Positions 1 to 8,774 of a DNA stretch of 64,000 nt are shown here, in pieces. A program made the position numbers and the translations under genes. The notes under the pieces were generated by a model that made no database searches, was not told the DNA's origin, and worked only from the letters and a program-made list of their open reading frames with translations. Source of the stretch: an uncultured Poribacteria bacterium (GTDB lineage Bacteria > Poribacteria > WGA-4E > WGA-3G); assembly GCA_951828385.1 (NCBI GenBank), contig OX639973.1:5509200-5573199 (forward strand), read 5' to 3'. Numbering within the stretch: position 1 is the stretch's first letter; each line of letters opens with the position of its first letter.

Positions 1-284
1 GTCGCAACTCGTTTCGCATCCGCATCAATCATCTCTTTGAGGATTTCACCTTCCGGCAGTTTATTGTACAAGAGAAAGAACATTAAAAGCGAATAGATAA
101 CGAGCGACTCAATGAGTGCCAAGCCGATAATCATTGCAGTTTGGATCTGCGGTGCGGCATCGGGTTGACGTGCGATACCTTCAAGAGCGGTACTCGCGGC
201 ATTTGCTTGTGCTCTTGAGGCGAAAATGACAGCGATCGGCAATCCCAAAGTTACACCGAACGCCAACACTGCTAAATAAATCAT
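1..284 (-). CDS. atpE: ATP synthase Fo subunit c (3' end outside window)
   Basis: Proteolipid ring subunit of F-type ATP synthase. Two membrane helices are joined by the conserved loop GIARQPDA (residues 36-43). The ion-binding carboxylate is E59 in IESLVIY. Q26, S60 and Y64 fall where Na+-coordinating residues lie in Ilyobacter-type c subunits (13 residues before the loop Arg, and E+1, E+5), so Na+ coupling is possible but unproven. The usual GxGxGxG helix-packing motif is missing: the four positions are V19, F21, S23, A25. A charged tail of at least 18 residues follows helix 2, longer than usual. The start ATG at 284-282 has an AGGAGG Shine-Dalgarno. Last gene of the Fo block within the window; the gene continues past base 1. 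Confidence 0.93.
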   Translation of the reverse strand, partial: MIYLAVLAFGVTLGLPIAVIFASRAQANAASTALEGIARQPDAAPQIQTAMIIGLALIESLVIYSLLMFFLLYNKLPEGEILKEMIDADAKRVA

Positions 285-317
285 GAAATGTCCTCCTTGG
301 ACGGATAAGGGCTTGTA

Positions 318-344
318 GTAGGAGCGGGGTTACCCCGCCCCTAC
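318..344. repeat. GC-rich palindromic repeat between atpB and atpE
   Basis: A 27-bp inverted repeat with 13-bp arms GTAGGAGCGGGGT / ACCCCGCCCCTAC around a central T (one mismatch). The same palindrome occurs inside an ABC transporter gene at 23111-23137, with a degraded copy near 5760-5800. In the atp transcript it would form a strong hairpin between atpB and atpE and could tune relative expression (inference). Confidence 0.75.
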
Positions 345-357
345 AAGTCCCACAAAA

Positions 358-1191
358 TTAGTGATGCGCTTCATGCGCGTCGTCATGGTGTTCTATGAAC
401 AGCACGATGTAAATGGTTGTTAAAATAGTAAAAACGAGTGCCTGCAGGAAGCCAACAAACAGCCCGAAGAACAGCATAGGCACTTGCACCGGAATAATCG
501 GTATGGCATCATCTGCAATCAGCACGATAAGTCCGAGTTTTGTAAGTTCAATAACTACCGCTTTCTCACCAAAAATGTTTCCGAAAAGCCGGACAGCCAG
601 TGAGCCTGCCCGCGATAACTGGGCAATCACTTCAAGTGGGAACATTAAGATGCCCAACAACGGTGGGTTACCGGCTAAATGTTTTAGATAGCCCACTATC
701 CCGTTCTCTTTAATAGCAATAATTTGAACGCCTAATACAGCCGTTATACCGAGGGCAAGCGTTGTATTCAAATCTGCTGTTGGAGGTTGAAGCCCCGGAA
801 TGATTCCGAGATAGTTCAAGGCGAGAATAAAGATAAAGAAGGAGCCGACGAATGGAACATACTTTTTACCGTGATCGCCTAAAATCCGCCCGAAGAAGTC
901 CATAATACCGCCGACAAACACCTCTAACAGGGTTTGTCCTTTCCCTTCAGGTATCCGTTTCAACTTCCGGGTGGCGAAGATAAAAAGCAGTGCTAAGACA
1001 AGAACAGCAAAGTATGTGTTGGGAATGAGATCGGGCTGATGCCACCGAGTCGGTTCCGGGATTATTTCATCCGGTAAAAGCTGTGAAATCGGAGAGAGCA
1101 AACTACGGTGACCATTCTCGGCTGCGAAACTCCCGACTCCTATTGCCAAACTGAGTCCCACAACCAAGCAGATAAACGATAGCTTTTTCAT
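358..1191 (-). CDS. atpB: ATP synthase Fo subunit a
   Basis: Membrane stator subunit that forms the ion half-channels facing the c ring. The essential stator arginine is R201 in SLAVRLFGNIFGEK. The conserved segment PTADLNTTLALG lies at 137-148, and five or six hydrophobic helices follow. The N-terminus looks like a cleavable signal peptide (MKKLSFICLVVGLSLAIGVG, then SFAAE), a feature of a subunits in several diderm phyla. The C-terminus is histidine-rich. Length 277 aa is normal for the family. It sits between atpI and atpE on the same strand, 73 bp before atpE, with a hairpin repeat in the gap. Confidence 0.96.
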   Translation of the reverse strand: MKKLSFICLVVGLSLAIGVGSFAAENGHRSLLSPISQLLPDEIIPEPTRWHQPDLIPNTYFAVLVLALLFIFATRKLKRIPEGKGQTLLEVFVGGIMDFFGRILGDHGKKYVPFVGSFFIFILALNYLGIIPGLQPPTADLNTTLALGITAVLGVQIIAIKENGIVGYLKHLAGNPPLLGILMFPLEVIAQLSRAGSLAVRLFGNIFGEKAVVIELTKLGLIVLIADDAIPIIPVQVPMLFFGLFVGFLQALVFTILTTIYIVLFIEHHDDAHEAHH

Positions 1192-1271
1192 ATTTTATTA
1201 CGGTGTCTCTTATAGTAAGCGGTGGTTTTTTTCAGTGCTTTCCTGTTAAGAGTCAATTTGAAAACTTCACC

Positions 1272-1679
1272 TCACGACTGATTCGAATCCTTATTGGAAA
1301 GGATGAGTACCATCAGGCTAATTGCCTTGATGATAATAGCACCCTGTACTAAGGCGATCCCACCAGCGAGTGCGTAAATGTTCATCCACTCCATTTTAAA
1401 CAGAAGATAGAGCAATCCGCCAAGTACTGCGTATTTACCGATCGCGATGAAACCCAGCACATACTTCGCGCGCCTCGTTTTCCCGGGACGCATCAGTCGC
1501 CGAACAGCGAATTCAAGCGACCAGAACAGACTCAAACTGATAGCACTGCCAATCAAGAAGCTCGGGAGCGCAAGACGTTTGAAGACTAACAATACTGCCG
1601 CAATAACGACAGTGAGGCAAATCGTCAAGATGTAGATATGACGGATGGATCGGTCGCCAAATTCTAACACGGGACCCAT
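1272..1679 (-). CDS. atpI: ATP synthase subunit I-like membrane protein
   Basis: A 135-aa protein with about four hydrophobic segments (roughly residues 15-33, 38-58, 72-95, 103-127). Size, topology and place directly before atpB fit the ATP synthase I family, small proteins implicated in c-ring assembly and Mg2+ supply. No catalytic residues are expected. The family is divergent, so the call rests on operon position and topology as much as on sequence. It begins 16 bp after atpZ stops. Confidence 0.8.
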   Translation of the reverse strand: MGPVLEFGDRSIRHIYILTICLTVVIAAVLLVFKRLALPSFLIGSAISLSLFWSLEFAVRRLMRPGKTRRAKYVLGFIAIGKYAVLGGLLYLLFKMEWMNIYALAGGIALVQGAIIIKAISLMVLILSNKDSNQS

Positions 1680-1695
1680 CTAAGCAGCTCCTTTG

Positions 1696-2004
1696 CTACG
1701 CTTCTTCGGTGTCTTGTGCTTGTCCTGAAGTGTCGTGGCGTTTTTTGGCTAAGCGTGCAAGCCGTCGATTCCAGCGTGCGATTGAACGGAACATCTCCAT
1801 GAATCCGGCGGCGACTCCTATGCCGAAACCGATGAAGGATCCAACCGCTGCGTTGCCTAATTTTCCACCGATCCACTTACCCCCGAAATAACCGATACAG
1901 ATCGCGAGCGCAAGCGTTATCCCGATAGATGCGAGGTCAAACATCCCTACATTTTCATGTTTGAATTGGTCAAGCCGACGTTTAAACATGACGGTTGCTC
2001 CCAT
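1696..2004 (-). CDS. atpZ: AtpZ/AtpI-family small membrane protein
   Basis: A 102-aa protein with two hydrophobic helices, the first containing the glycine-rich run GYFGGKWIGG and the second GFGIGVAAGF. This is the pattern of the ATPase gene 1 family (AtpZ) found at the head of Fo operons and implicated in ion supply or assembly of the synthase. The C-terminal third is basic then acidic and probably cytoplasmic. First gene of the atp operon; a near-consensus promoter lies 50-78 bp upstream of its start. Confidence 0.82.
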   Translation of the reverse strand: MGATVMFKRRLDQFKHENVGMFDLASIGITLALAICIGYFGGKWIGGKLGNAAVGSFIGFGIGVAAGFMEMFRSIARWNRRLARLAKKRHDTSGQAQDTEEA

Positions 2005-2053
2005 AAAATGAAAATGGCGTTAGAAACGGATTTCCTCATTAGCAACGCTATAT

Positions 2054-2082
2054 ATTATATCACAAGATTGTGGAGAATGCAA
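2054..2082 (-). promoter_or_regulatory. Sigma-70-type promoter of the atp operon
   Basis: On the minus strand TTGCAT (2082-2077), 17 bp, TATAAT (2059-2054), reading towards atpZ. The spacer contains TCTCC and TCTTGTG, which recur at identical positions in the promoter at 3657-3685. Confidence 0.75.
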
Positions 2083-2136
2083 AAAAAATGGAATATTTTC
2101 TGCACCCAAAGTTGGCGACTTCGCCTTATAATTACC

Positions 2137-3552
2137 CTACTTAGCTTGAATCAAGACTACCCAATGCGTTTTGGTCGGAGCTGATGGTGTTATGCTATCG
2201 CTGAACGGAATTTCTTTTTTCTCTGCCCACTCACTTTTAGCGATATTTAGCCATCTTATTGTTAGCATTTTAGCATCTTTCATAGCACCCAAATTGATAT
2301 CGACCGAGCCGCCATTCGGAAAATAGACAGCGTATTCCCGTCCTGGATTTGCAATGGTATACGCGCCGTTATCTGCTCTATTAGAAAGCAACGCATTGTA
2401 CGGTTCGCACGTGAAGATGTCCATTTCGTCCGTGATAGTTCGCATACTCTTGATGTGCGCTTGCGCCGTTTTGTTCAAACCAGCACCACTATCGGGACGA
2501 TGGAACCGTGCCGAGGCAAATCCGCCGAAGATGTTTCGCCAAAATCGCTCCAATCCATCTTGGGTACTCCCGAACCGTCCGCCATCAGCACCGTAAATCT
2601 TAATATTATTAATAGGGCGGATCGGTAAAAGTTCTGCCCGAATTTTCTGGGCGTTATCCCAATGCCGCTGCCGCTTCTGATGGTTATTCTGCGATATATC
2701 ACAAAACGAGTAAGTTTCAGGATGGTCAAATGTCGCTTTATGTTTTTCATCGGATAGATCCCACGGGTCCCACATCTCCGTCGTTTCAACGTCGCGTCCA
2801 GCTGCCGCTGCTTGTTTTTGAATATATGTTGCCCAGTATTCACCCCATGCAGCCGTGACAGCCGTTTCATTGTCCATACAGTAGAGTATATGCCCGTACG
2901 GAAGCGTCTCGGAGAGGAGTTTATCCACAAATTTTTCCTGATATTTCAAGACAATTTCCTGATTACGTTCTTTCGGTATAGACCAGAAAAAGTTGTTTCC
3001 CGTTGCAACAGGATGGCTGTTGACAGCAGTGGGTAACGCTGTCTCTTCTGCGGTGTAATTGCTATTATTTTTGGGGTTGAAAGGATTCGCAGCCCACGGC
3101 TCGCGGTAATAGGTGAAAGTCGCCCACACCTCAATCTGGACGATAATATCCATCTCGTGGGTCCACGTGATGAAGTTCCGAAAACGGTTCCAAAATTCGT
3201 CGTTCCACTGATTTAAGTCATATAGGTCGCCAACTTTTTTGAAGGGTGGCACATCGCCTTCATCTACCCAACTCATGGTAGACCGGACATAGTTGCCACC
3301 GACGGACTTCAACAGTTCAAGATGTGCTTTGAGATTTGGTATCTGAAACAGATTATCCTCAACGGAACCGCCGACGAGTAGAACGGGTTTACCTTTATAT
3401 TGCCAGTAACGCGGGTTTTCTGAGTATATTTGGATTCGATTTTTTTCCATCTCTATATCCTTTTCGGCTTTAGTTTCTGGTGCTGCTGAACAAAAGGAAA
3501 CGCATACGAGTAGCGCCAACATAAGTTTGTAGGGTCCCCGCAGATTTCGCAT
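2137..3552 (-). CDS. Secreted glycoside hydrolase-like protein (DUF4038-type TIM barrel)
   Basis: A 471-aa protein with an N-terminal signal peptide (hydrophobic residues about 8-23). The body resembles the GH-A clan barrel of the DUF4038/cellulase-like group: an early GGS turn, then NYVRSTMSW (87-95), then N228-E229 in YCMDNET, the usual place of the acid/base glutamate. The C-terminal stretch with ANPGREYAVYFPNGGSVDI resembles the beta-sandwich that follows such barrels. I cannot place the nucleophile glutamate with certainty, so substrate and activity are unknown. The start has a CAGGAG ribosome site and its own promoter. It is monocistronic as far as can be seen. Confidence 0.7.
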   Translation of the reverse strand: MRNLRGPYKLMLALLVCVSFCSAAPETKAEKDIEMEKNRIQIYSENPRYWQYKGKPVLLVGGSVEDNLFQIPNLKAHLELLKSVGGNYVRSTMSWVDEGDVPPFKKVGDLYDLNQWNDEFWNRFRNFITWTHEMDIIVQIEVWATFTYYREPWAANPFNPKNNSNYTAEETALPTAVNSHPVATGNNFFWSIPKERNQEIVLKYQEKFVDKLLSETLPYGHILYCMDNETAVTAAWGEYWATYIQKQAAAAGRDVETTEMWDPWDLSDEKHKATFDHPETYSFCDISQNNHQKRQRHWDNAQKIRAELLPIRPINNIKIYGADGGRFGSTQDGLERFWRNIFGGFASARFHRPDSGAGLNKTAQAHIKSMRTITDEMDIFTCEPYNALLSNRADNGAYTIANPGREYAVYFPNGGSVDINLGAMKDAKMLTIRWLNIAKSEWAEKKEIPFSDSITPSAPTKTHWVVLIQAK

Positions 3553-3656
3553 AAAAAATTCTCCTGAGTATCAAGGTATAATGGCACATTTGGCTACAGT
3601 TGTTACAAGGACGCAACGGTGTTAGAAACAAGCGTCCTCGTTAAGCAACCGGGTAT

Positions 3657-3685
3657 ATTATACCACAAGACCCAGGAGAATACAA
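3657..3685 (-). promoter_or_regulatory. Sigma-70-type promoter for the glycosidase-like gene
   Basis: Minus strand TTGTAT (3685-3680), 17 bp, TATAAT (3662-3657), about 105 bp before the ATG at 3552. Spacer bases TCTCC and TCTTGTG match the atp promoter, as does sequence downstream of the -10. Confidence 0.75.
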
Positions 3686-3725
3686 TTGAACCGTTTATGC
3701 ACAACGCACGGATATAGGTGACAAT

Positions 3726-5699
3726 CTAAAATGCACGGATCACCTTAGCGACTAAACGCTGTTTGAATTCTTGGGCGTTTGGATCGCCGAGGATGATGAA
3801 AAAGTCGGTACCAGCGTATCCAGACCTACGCAATGCGAAATAGATATTAATGTCTTCTACGTGCCAGATTAAACGACTGCCAAGGCTTAAAGCCGGACTG
3901 AAGTCATACGTGAGCGTTAGAATCTGTTGGTAGCGACGCTCGAAATGCCACTGGACTTGGGAGGTCAATCCAGCGGTGAAACCGTAAGCACGCAGATTCA
4001 CATTTCCGCTAATGCGATAAATCGGTTCTCCTGCTTGTTCACCCCAATCATAGTCAACACTGACATTGTTAAAGCGGTCCGAAGCACGGATTCCTAAACT
4101 GACACCAAACAAAGAATCTGTGAATTCCTCAAATCTACCTCCGGACCAGGAAGCAGAAAGCGAGTAATCACTGTGTGTCAAGAGTTGTGTGAATAGTCTA
4201 AGATTACGGCGGAAAACGTCACCTTCAGAGGTGTTAGAAGCCTCAGATTGAACAGAGAGAGAGATGCTGCGGAGGAATCCATCACGCCATTCGTTACGGA
4301 AATAACTCCCTAAACTTAGACCGCGATACCCCGTAAATGGATGGTATCCGAGTCTGTTGACGAAATCTGAATCCACAAAAAATACGGATAAATACGGCTG
4401 AACGAGTTGTCCTTGGTAAATTAAATTGGCGAACCCGTCCCTTCCATTTGATTCGCCTGCCTGACTTTGGGCGAAAGCGGATCTTGCTAAAAGTTTACCA
4501 TGTCGCACATCACCTGACAAGTAACCAACATTGTTTAACCCTTCCTCTCGTTGATGATGGGACAAGAATGCTGCGCTGATATTGGATGTTGCCGTTAGCG
4601 ATTGTGAAGCTTGTAGGATAATATTTTGGTTGTTTCGGTGATACGTGCCGAGGGTGCCAACCGAAGTGTTTTTACCAATTTTTCCAAAGAGTTTGAGCCC
4701 GCCGTCCATATCCATTATCCGTCGCGAGTGGAACAATTGACCGAGACGGTAGACATTACTACCTTCCGAAAAGAAAGGGCGGCGATCAGGCACGTAGCGT
4801 TCACCATAGGAGAAGTCAATGCCTTCCACTGCCTGTTCGATGTTCTCGAAGTCTGGATTGGCTGTGCCGATGAGCCGTAATTGCGGTGTAACCTCATAGC
4901 GGAGGTCTGCGCCTGCGCGGGCAGTATATTCTCTCTCGTCGGTTTCCGTTTCGCTAATACCACCAATCAGATAGGGTAACACCTTTAATTCACGCTTACG
5001 CTGCGGAGGCAGCACATTAACCCAATGTCCATCGTTTTCCCGAAATTCGTTAACGCCAAGATTGCACCACCACGATTTTTCACCAGTGCGTTGCTGTAGT
5101 CTGTCAACATTGATGCCCATCCAGATCGGTTCTTTTGTATCGGGGTAATCCAGCATCTGCCACGGGATTTCCATCTCTACAACCCATCCGTCATCTACAA
5201 TCCGCGCCGCAGTTTTCCAGAGTCCGATCCATTCGCTTTTTTCGGCGCGTCCGGTGGCGAGATGTGCATATTTCGTGCCAAGTGGGTTTACGATAAAGAA
5301 ATTTCTGTCGGAAAACTGGTGTGTGTGAAACGGATCGAGACTAAAGGATACCGAATCTTCGCCGCGAATTCGCGTCTGATCTTTGGTTTGGCGCGCCACA
5401 ATTTTATCGGGCATATCGTCATAAAGGTGAACAGCGACGTAGATAGCTGTGTCTGTATAGACGATCTGAGCGACGGTTTGATTCTTCGCTGGTTTTTCGG
5501 TGCGTTCATCAATGAAACCGGTAGCTTGTGGTGCGTCTTTCCAGCACGCGTCGTTGAGGACACCATCAATGGTGGGGGGGTGATCTGTTTTTAGGGCAGT
5601 TAGATCTTTTTTTACTGTTGGGTCGATTGAAAAAGCCTTTAATTGAAAACCTATAGTGAGTGTTAGGGTGATAATGATTAGCAGCAAATTTGTTTTCAT
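3726..5699 (-). CDS. CBM9-like / DUF5916 outer-membrane beta-barrel protein, copy 1
   Basis: A 657-aa protein: signal peptide (1-24); a carbohydrate-binding family 9-like beta-sandwich (about 35-235: PPTIDGVLNDACW, then VSFSLDP and GWVVEMEIPW); then a long DUF5916-type region of alternating polar and hydrophobic strands ending in a terminal phenylalanine (VIRAF), a typical outer-membrane barrel signature. Ligand unknown; sugar or glycan binding at the cell surface is an inference. A close paralogue is encoded at 18603-20579, with matching upstream DNA. An ECF-type promoter about 205 bp upstream (5905-5934) is shared with that paralogue and with the ECF sigma operon, so both are probably regulon members. 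Confidence 0.82.
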   Translation of the reverse strand: MKTNLLLIIITLTLTIGFQLKAFSIDPTVKKDLTALKTDHPPTIDGVLNDACWKDAPQATGFIDERTEKPAKNQTVAQIVYTDTAIYVAVHLYDDMPDKIVARQTKDQTRIRGEDSVSFSLDPFHTHQFSDRNFFIVNPLGTKYAHLATGRAEKSEWIGLWKTAARIVDDGWVVEMEIPWQMLDYPDTKEPIWMGINVDRLQQRTGEKSWWCNLGVNEFRENDGHWVNVLPPQRKRELKVLPYLIGGISETETDEREYTARAGADLRYEVTPQLRLIGTANPDFENIEQAVEGIDFSYGERYVPDRRPFFSEGSNVYRLGQLFHSRRIMDMDGGLKLFGKIGKNTSVGTLGTYHRNNQNIILQASQSLTATSNISAAFLSHHQREEGLNNVGYLSGDVRHGKLLARSAFAQSQAGESNGRDGFANLIYQGQLVQPYLSVFFVDSDFVNRLGYHPFTGYRGLSLGSYFRNEWRDGFLRSISLSVQSEASNTSEGDVFRRNLRLFTQLLTHSDYSLSASWSGGRFEEFTDSLFGVSLGIRASDRFNNVSVDYDWGEQAGEPIYRISGNVNLRAYGFTAGLTSQVQWHFERRYQQILTLTYDFSPALSLGSRLIWHVEDINIYFALRRSGYAGTDFFIILGDPNAQEFKQRLVAKVIRAF

Positions 5700-5904
5700 C
5701 TGTTTACCTCTTATTTTTTTCCGTTGTGGGATTTATACCAAATTAATCTTAACTTGTAGGGGCGGGTTCCTGTAACTCAGTTTCCCTACCCAGTTTTAGC
5801 AGCGCATTTCTAAACAAAAAATGCTCGGAAATCTATCAAGTGAATCGTGAGACAATACCTTAATTGGGTTGGCTCATAAAACACGACAAGATACTTGTGA
5901 TTGG

Positions 5905-5934
5905 TACTACAAATGGCGTGTAAAAAAGTTGCAC
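5905..5934 (-). promoter_or_regulatory. Predicted ECF sigma promoter, site 1
   Basis: Minus strand: GTGCAAC (5934-5928), exactly 17 bp, then GTAGTA (5910-5905), preceded by CATTT. An AAC core in the -35 element is typical of ECF promoters. Identical geometry occurs at 20803-20832 and 30344-30373. Confidence 0.65.
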
Positions 5935-6117
5935 TTTTTTGCCTATATTCATGCTGATGGCAATAGATATATCGGAGTTTACTGCTGCAGTATGGTACTC
6001 ACCTTTATAGAGACGCGTCTTCTTACAAAGGATAGTAAAAGTATTTTTTCCGGTACTGAATGAGAAAGCTAAGCGAGGAGGGTATTATTCGCGGGGGCTT
6101 CATCGCGCGAACTTCAT

Positions 6118-6187
6118 GAGGGGCGATAGGTGTATAGTTGGGGCATAACACGGATTTAATAAGCCCCAGAGGGGCGACAGGTGTATA
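6118..6187. repeat. Short intergenic repeat pair
   Basis: Two 19-bp copies (6118-6136 and 6169-6187) of GAGGGGCGAYAGGTGTATA differing at one base. An inverted relative (CTGTCACCCC) follows near 6225-6235. Looks like a REP-type array; no coding signal. Confidence 0.6.
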
Positions 6188-6252
6188 AAGAGATTTATTT
6201 CCGATCATCCCTGCTTCTACCGACCTGTCACCCCGCTGCGGAAGAGGGCTCC

Positions 6253-8472
6253 TTATACCGATTCTCGGAAATGCTCATCAAACCAAGAAAGCACCCGCTG
6301 CCAATAGTCAGCTACATTTGGGTAACGCCATGATGTGACTTGTGAATGTCCTTCCCCCTCATATCGCGCTAAAACGACTTTTTTCCCGAGTCTGCGCAAA
6401 CCCGAAAACATTTCTCCTGCCTGTGGAACAGCAGGAACGCCATCTAAAGCACCAACAACCAACAATAGAGGCGTTTCCACCTTGTCAAGGAAAAAAATCG
6501 GTGAGTTTTCAATATATCGGTCCCGGAATTCCCAGAGTGACCCACCAATTTTGCCCTGACCGCTTTCTATATAGTGAATCCACTGGCTATCTCCTTCATC
6601 CGTCAGGTGTCCATAGAAACTAATTAAATTCCCAATCGGGGCACTGCTGACAGCTGCGGCAAACCGTGAGGTTTGTGTAATGAGGGCGTTGACGCAGTAA
6701 CCTCCGTAACTATGCCCCATTATTCCTAAACGGTTGGGATCGGCAATTCCCATGTTAATTAGCGTATCTATACCAGAGAGCACCATCTCTGTTAACTCCT
6801 GGACAGGCGCGTTGGTTTCCATAGGTGTATCTGGGAGAAAGACAGCGTAACCTTGGTGCGTTAGCAGAAAATTGCCTCCATAGTGATCTGTGCCGAAATC
6901 GTTAAATTGATATGAGAGGAATTTGCCACCGTAGACCTGCGTAATTAATGGATAGCATTTACCCTCTACGTAGTCTGATGGGAGCAATAAGGCACCTCTG
7001 AGGTTCTTTCCAGAAGGTGTCTGCCAAGTGACGAGTTGTGAAGTGCCAAGCGGCTCTGTTTCAATGTTTGGATTCAGTTGAGTGAGTTGCCGTGAATTTT
7101 GAAAGTTGGCATCCGCTACCCACACATCGGGAGGATGACGGACATCCTCAATGCTGTAGAAAATGTTTCCCGTTTGCGGTGCTACATCCATGTTTCTACC
7201 CATAGGATTGTAATTACGCTTTTCTTCAACCAACTGTGTGATTTCGCGCGTTTTCAGGTTGACGCGATGAAAACCGTGCTGAGCACTTTTAAAGTGTACT
7301 GTATGAATATATATCACTTCAGCGTTGTCCGGTGTCCAGACGGTGTCTGCCTTGGCACAACGAACAATCCGGACAACATGACGGTCAAATCCATCTGTCA
7401 GTTTCTCAATAGTTTTATCAGCGACAGAGATTCGCCAGAGATCGCCGCGGGCAACCCAGAATAGGTGTTTGCTATCTGAACTCCATAAAGGCGATAAAGG
7501 CGGATGCGAACTATTTGTCAGTTCAATGTCGGTGTCTTGGGTGAGATTCAGTTGGCTACCATCAACTGTTGAAATGAGGAAAAGTTCATCTTTTGCTTCT
7601 TTGTCTTCTGTCATGTATGCAATGTAGCGTCCATTTGGCGACCAAGTGAACGAAAGTCCCCAGTCGGATTTGAGCGAGTCAGCAAGTAGTTTCGGGGGAC
7701 CACCCTTCAGAGGTGAAAGGTAGAGTTCGTAAAATAGTTGGGAGTTACTTTCTATTCTTTGAAAACTCATAAACGCCGCGGATGTTCCATCTGGGGCAAC
7801 GCGAATACCGGATGGATAGAATCCAGGCGCTAACGTTTGGACTTCCCCTGTGGCAACAGTTATTATGCCAATGTCTGCGCGATACCTCGCATCAAACCAT
7901 GCAGTTCGCCGCGGTCGGAATTCATTTTCTGATTGTTCAGCAATCGGACTCTCAAAGACTGTCACTGATGCCTTTTCTTGGTCTGGAGGTGGTTCTTCGC
8001 CTATCTCTGTTTCTGCGTGCAGCCTAACGATAATACGCGTTCCATCAGGTGTCCAGAGCGGTGGGGGTGTGAACGCCAAAAAAGGTCGAATCCTGACATC
8101 ACTCGCGAGTTGTGGTTCATCTTCGCCGACTTCCCATATCCACAGTTGAGCTGTTTCATGTTTATCCGAATAAAAAGCCAGTCTTTTTCCATCCGGTGAC
8201 CAAGCAGGGCAGTAACTTGTTCCCCAATTTGGTGTGAGGTTCCGCGATTTACCACTCTGAACATTGACAAGCCAAATTTCACTGCCTTCCTGCAAGTCAA
8301 GTAAGCCTGTTGGAATATAACCATCGATTCCAGTTCCTACGCGTTTTCTGGAATAACTTTGGACAGCAACAGCAAGACGGGTCCCATCTGGGGAAGCAGC
8401 AATTGGATCAAATAGAGTGAGGAGTTCTATTGACAGAATGTCCTCAATACTTCTTAACATTTCGGTGTGCAT
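6253..8472 (-). CDS. S9-family serine peptidase (prolyl oligopeptidase / acylaminoacyl peptidase type)
   Basis: A 739-aa protein with an N-terminal TolB/WD40-like beta-propeller (repeats such as PAWSPDGKRLAF, SFTWSPNGRYIAY) and a C-terminal alpha/beta hydrolase domain (about 480-739). The catalytic triad can be read: S588 in GHSYGG, D677 in GALDG, H709 in GEGHS. Family members cleave short peptides or acyl-amino acids. No signal peptide is obvious, so a cytoplasmic role is likely. The start at 8472 has a purine-rich AAGGAAAGGCG upstream; M5 is an alternative. A TATAAT at 8527-8522 may serve as its -10. Confidence 0.9.
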   Translation of the reverse strand: MHTEMLRSIEDILSIELLTLFDPIAASPDGTRLAVAVQSYSRKRVGTGIDGYIPTGLLDLQEGSEIWLVNVQSGKSRNLTPNWGTSYCPAWSPDGKRLAFYSDKHETAQLWIWEVGEDEPQLASDVRIRPFLAFTPPPLWTPDGTRIIVRLHAETEIGEEPPPDQEKASVTVFESPIAEQSENEFRPRRTAWFDARYRADIGIITVATGEVQTLAPGFYPSGIRVAPDGTSAAFMSFQRIESNSQLFYELYLSPLKGGPPKLLADSLKSDWGLSFTWSPNGRYIAYMTEDKEAKDELFLISTVDGSQLNLTQDTDIELTNSSHPPLSPLWSSDSKHLFWVARGDLWRISVADKTIEKLTDGFDRHVVRIVRCAKADTVWTPDNAEVIYIHTVHFKSAQHGFHRVNLKTREITQLVEEKRNYNPMGRNMDVAPQTGNIFYSIEDVRHPPDVWVADANFQNSRQLTQLNPNIETEPLGTSQLVTWQTPSGKNLRGALLLPSDYVEGKCYPLITQVYGGKFLSYQFNDFGTDHYGGNFLLTHQGYAVFLPDTPMETNAPVQELTEMVLSGIDTLINMGIADPNRLGIMGHSYGGYCVNALITQTSRFAAAVSSAPIGNLISFYGHLTDEGDSQWIHYIESGQGKIGGSLWEFRDRYIENSPIFFLDKVETPLLLVVGALDGVPAVPQAGEMFSGLRRLGKKVVLARYEGEGHSQVTSWRYPNVADYWQRVLSWFDEHFRESV

Positions 8473-8774
8473 TATTTCGCCTTTCCTTTTCTTCTACCAT
8501 TTCTGATTGACGATTTCTCTTATTATAGTAGATTCTGTAATTACTTATACGCTTTCCCCGTTATGTAAACTTGTGAATGTGCGTCTCATGGAGGCACCGG
8601 AACCAACAGTTTCCTATGCTACAAGTGTAAACATATTTTCGGACTTTACTATAAAGTGTCTACCGTTTTTGGTGATGCCCGGTGCGATTAGGAAATCGCA
8701 CCTACCGGGCCTGGGGGTCTCAGATTTTACTATAAAAAGGGGTGCAAAAGTGTTTCTGGCATTACCTAAAAAAG
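8473..8774. other. Intergenic region rich in dispersed repeats
   Basis: No gene is seen. It contains the hairpin repeat at 8677-8710, two copies of TTTACTATAAA (8645-8655, 8726-8736; another at 30280-30290 and a shortened one near 11757), and a phrase GTTTCCTATGCTACA (about 8610-8624) repeated near 39548-39562. The truncated ftsZ-like reading frame on the minus strand ends directly into this region. Confidence 0.6.
8677..8710. repeat. Palindromic repeat after the sigma-FtsZ gene
   Basis: Inverted repeat GCCCGGTGCGATT / AATCGCACCTACCGGGC with a two-base bulge and a short loop, forming a hairpin of about 15 bp. Resembles REP-type intergenic elements; a terminator role is weak because no T-run follows. 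Confidence 0.7.

Larger units (their letters stand above)
5700..6252. other. Intergenic region with ECF promoter and repeats
   Basis: No convincing gene. It holds about 200 bp of leader for the CBM9/DUF5916 gene, including a degraded copy of the GTAGGGGCGGG palindrome near 5760-5800, then the ECF-type promoter at 5905-5934, then repeat-derived sequence at 6118-6240. Bases about 5745-5945 resemble 20620-20840, upstream of the paralogous gene. Confidence 0.6.
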
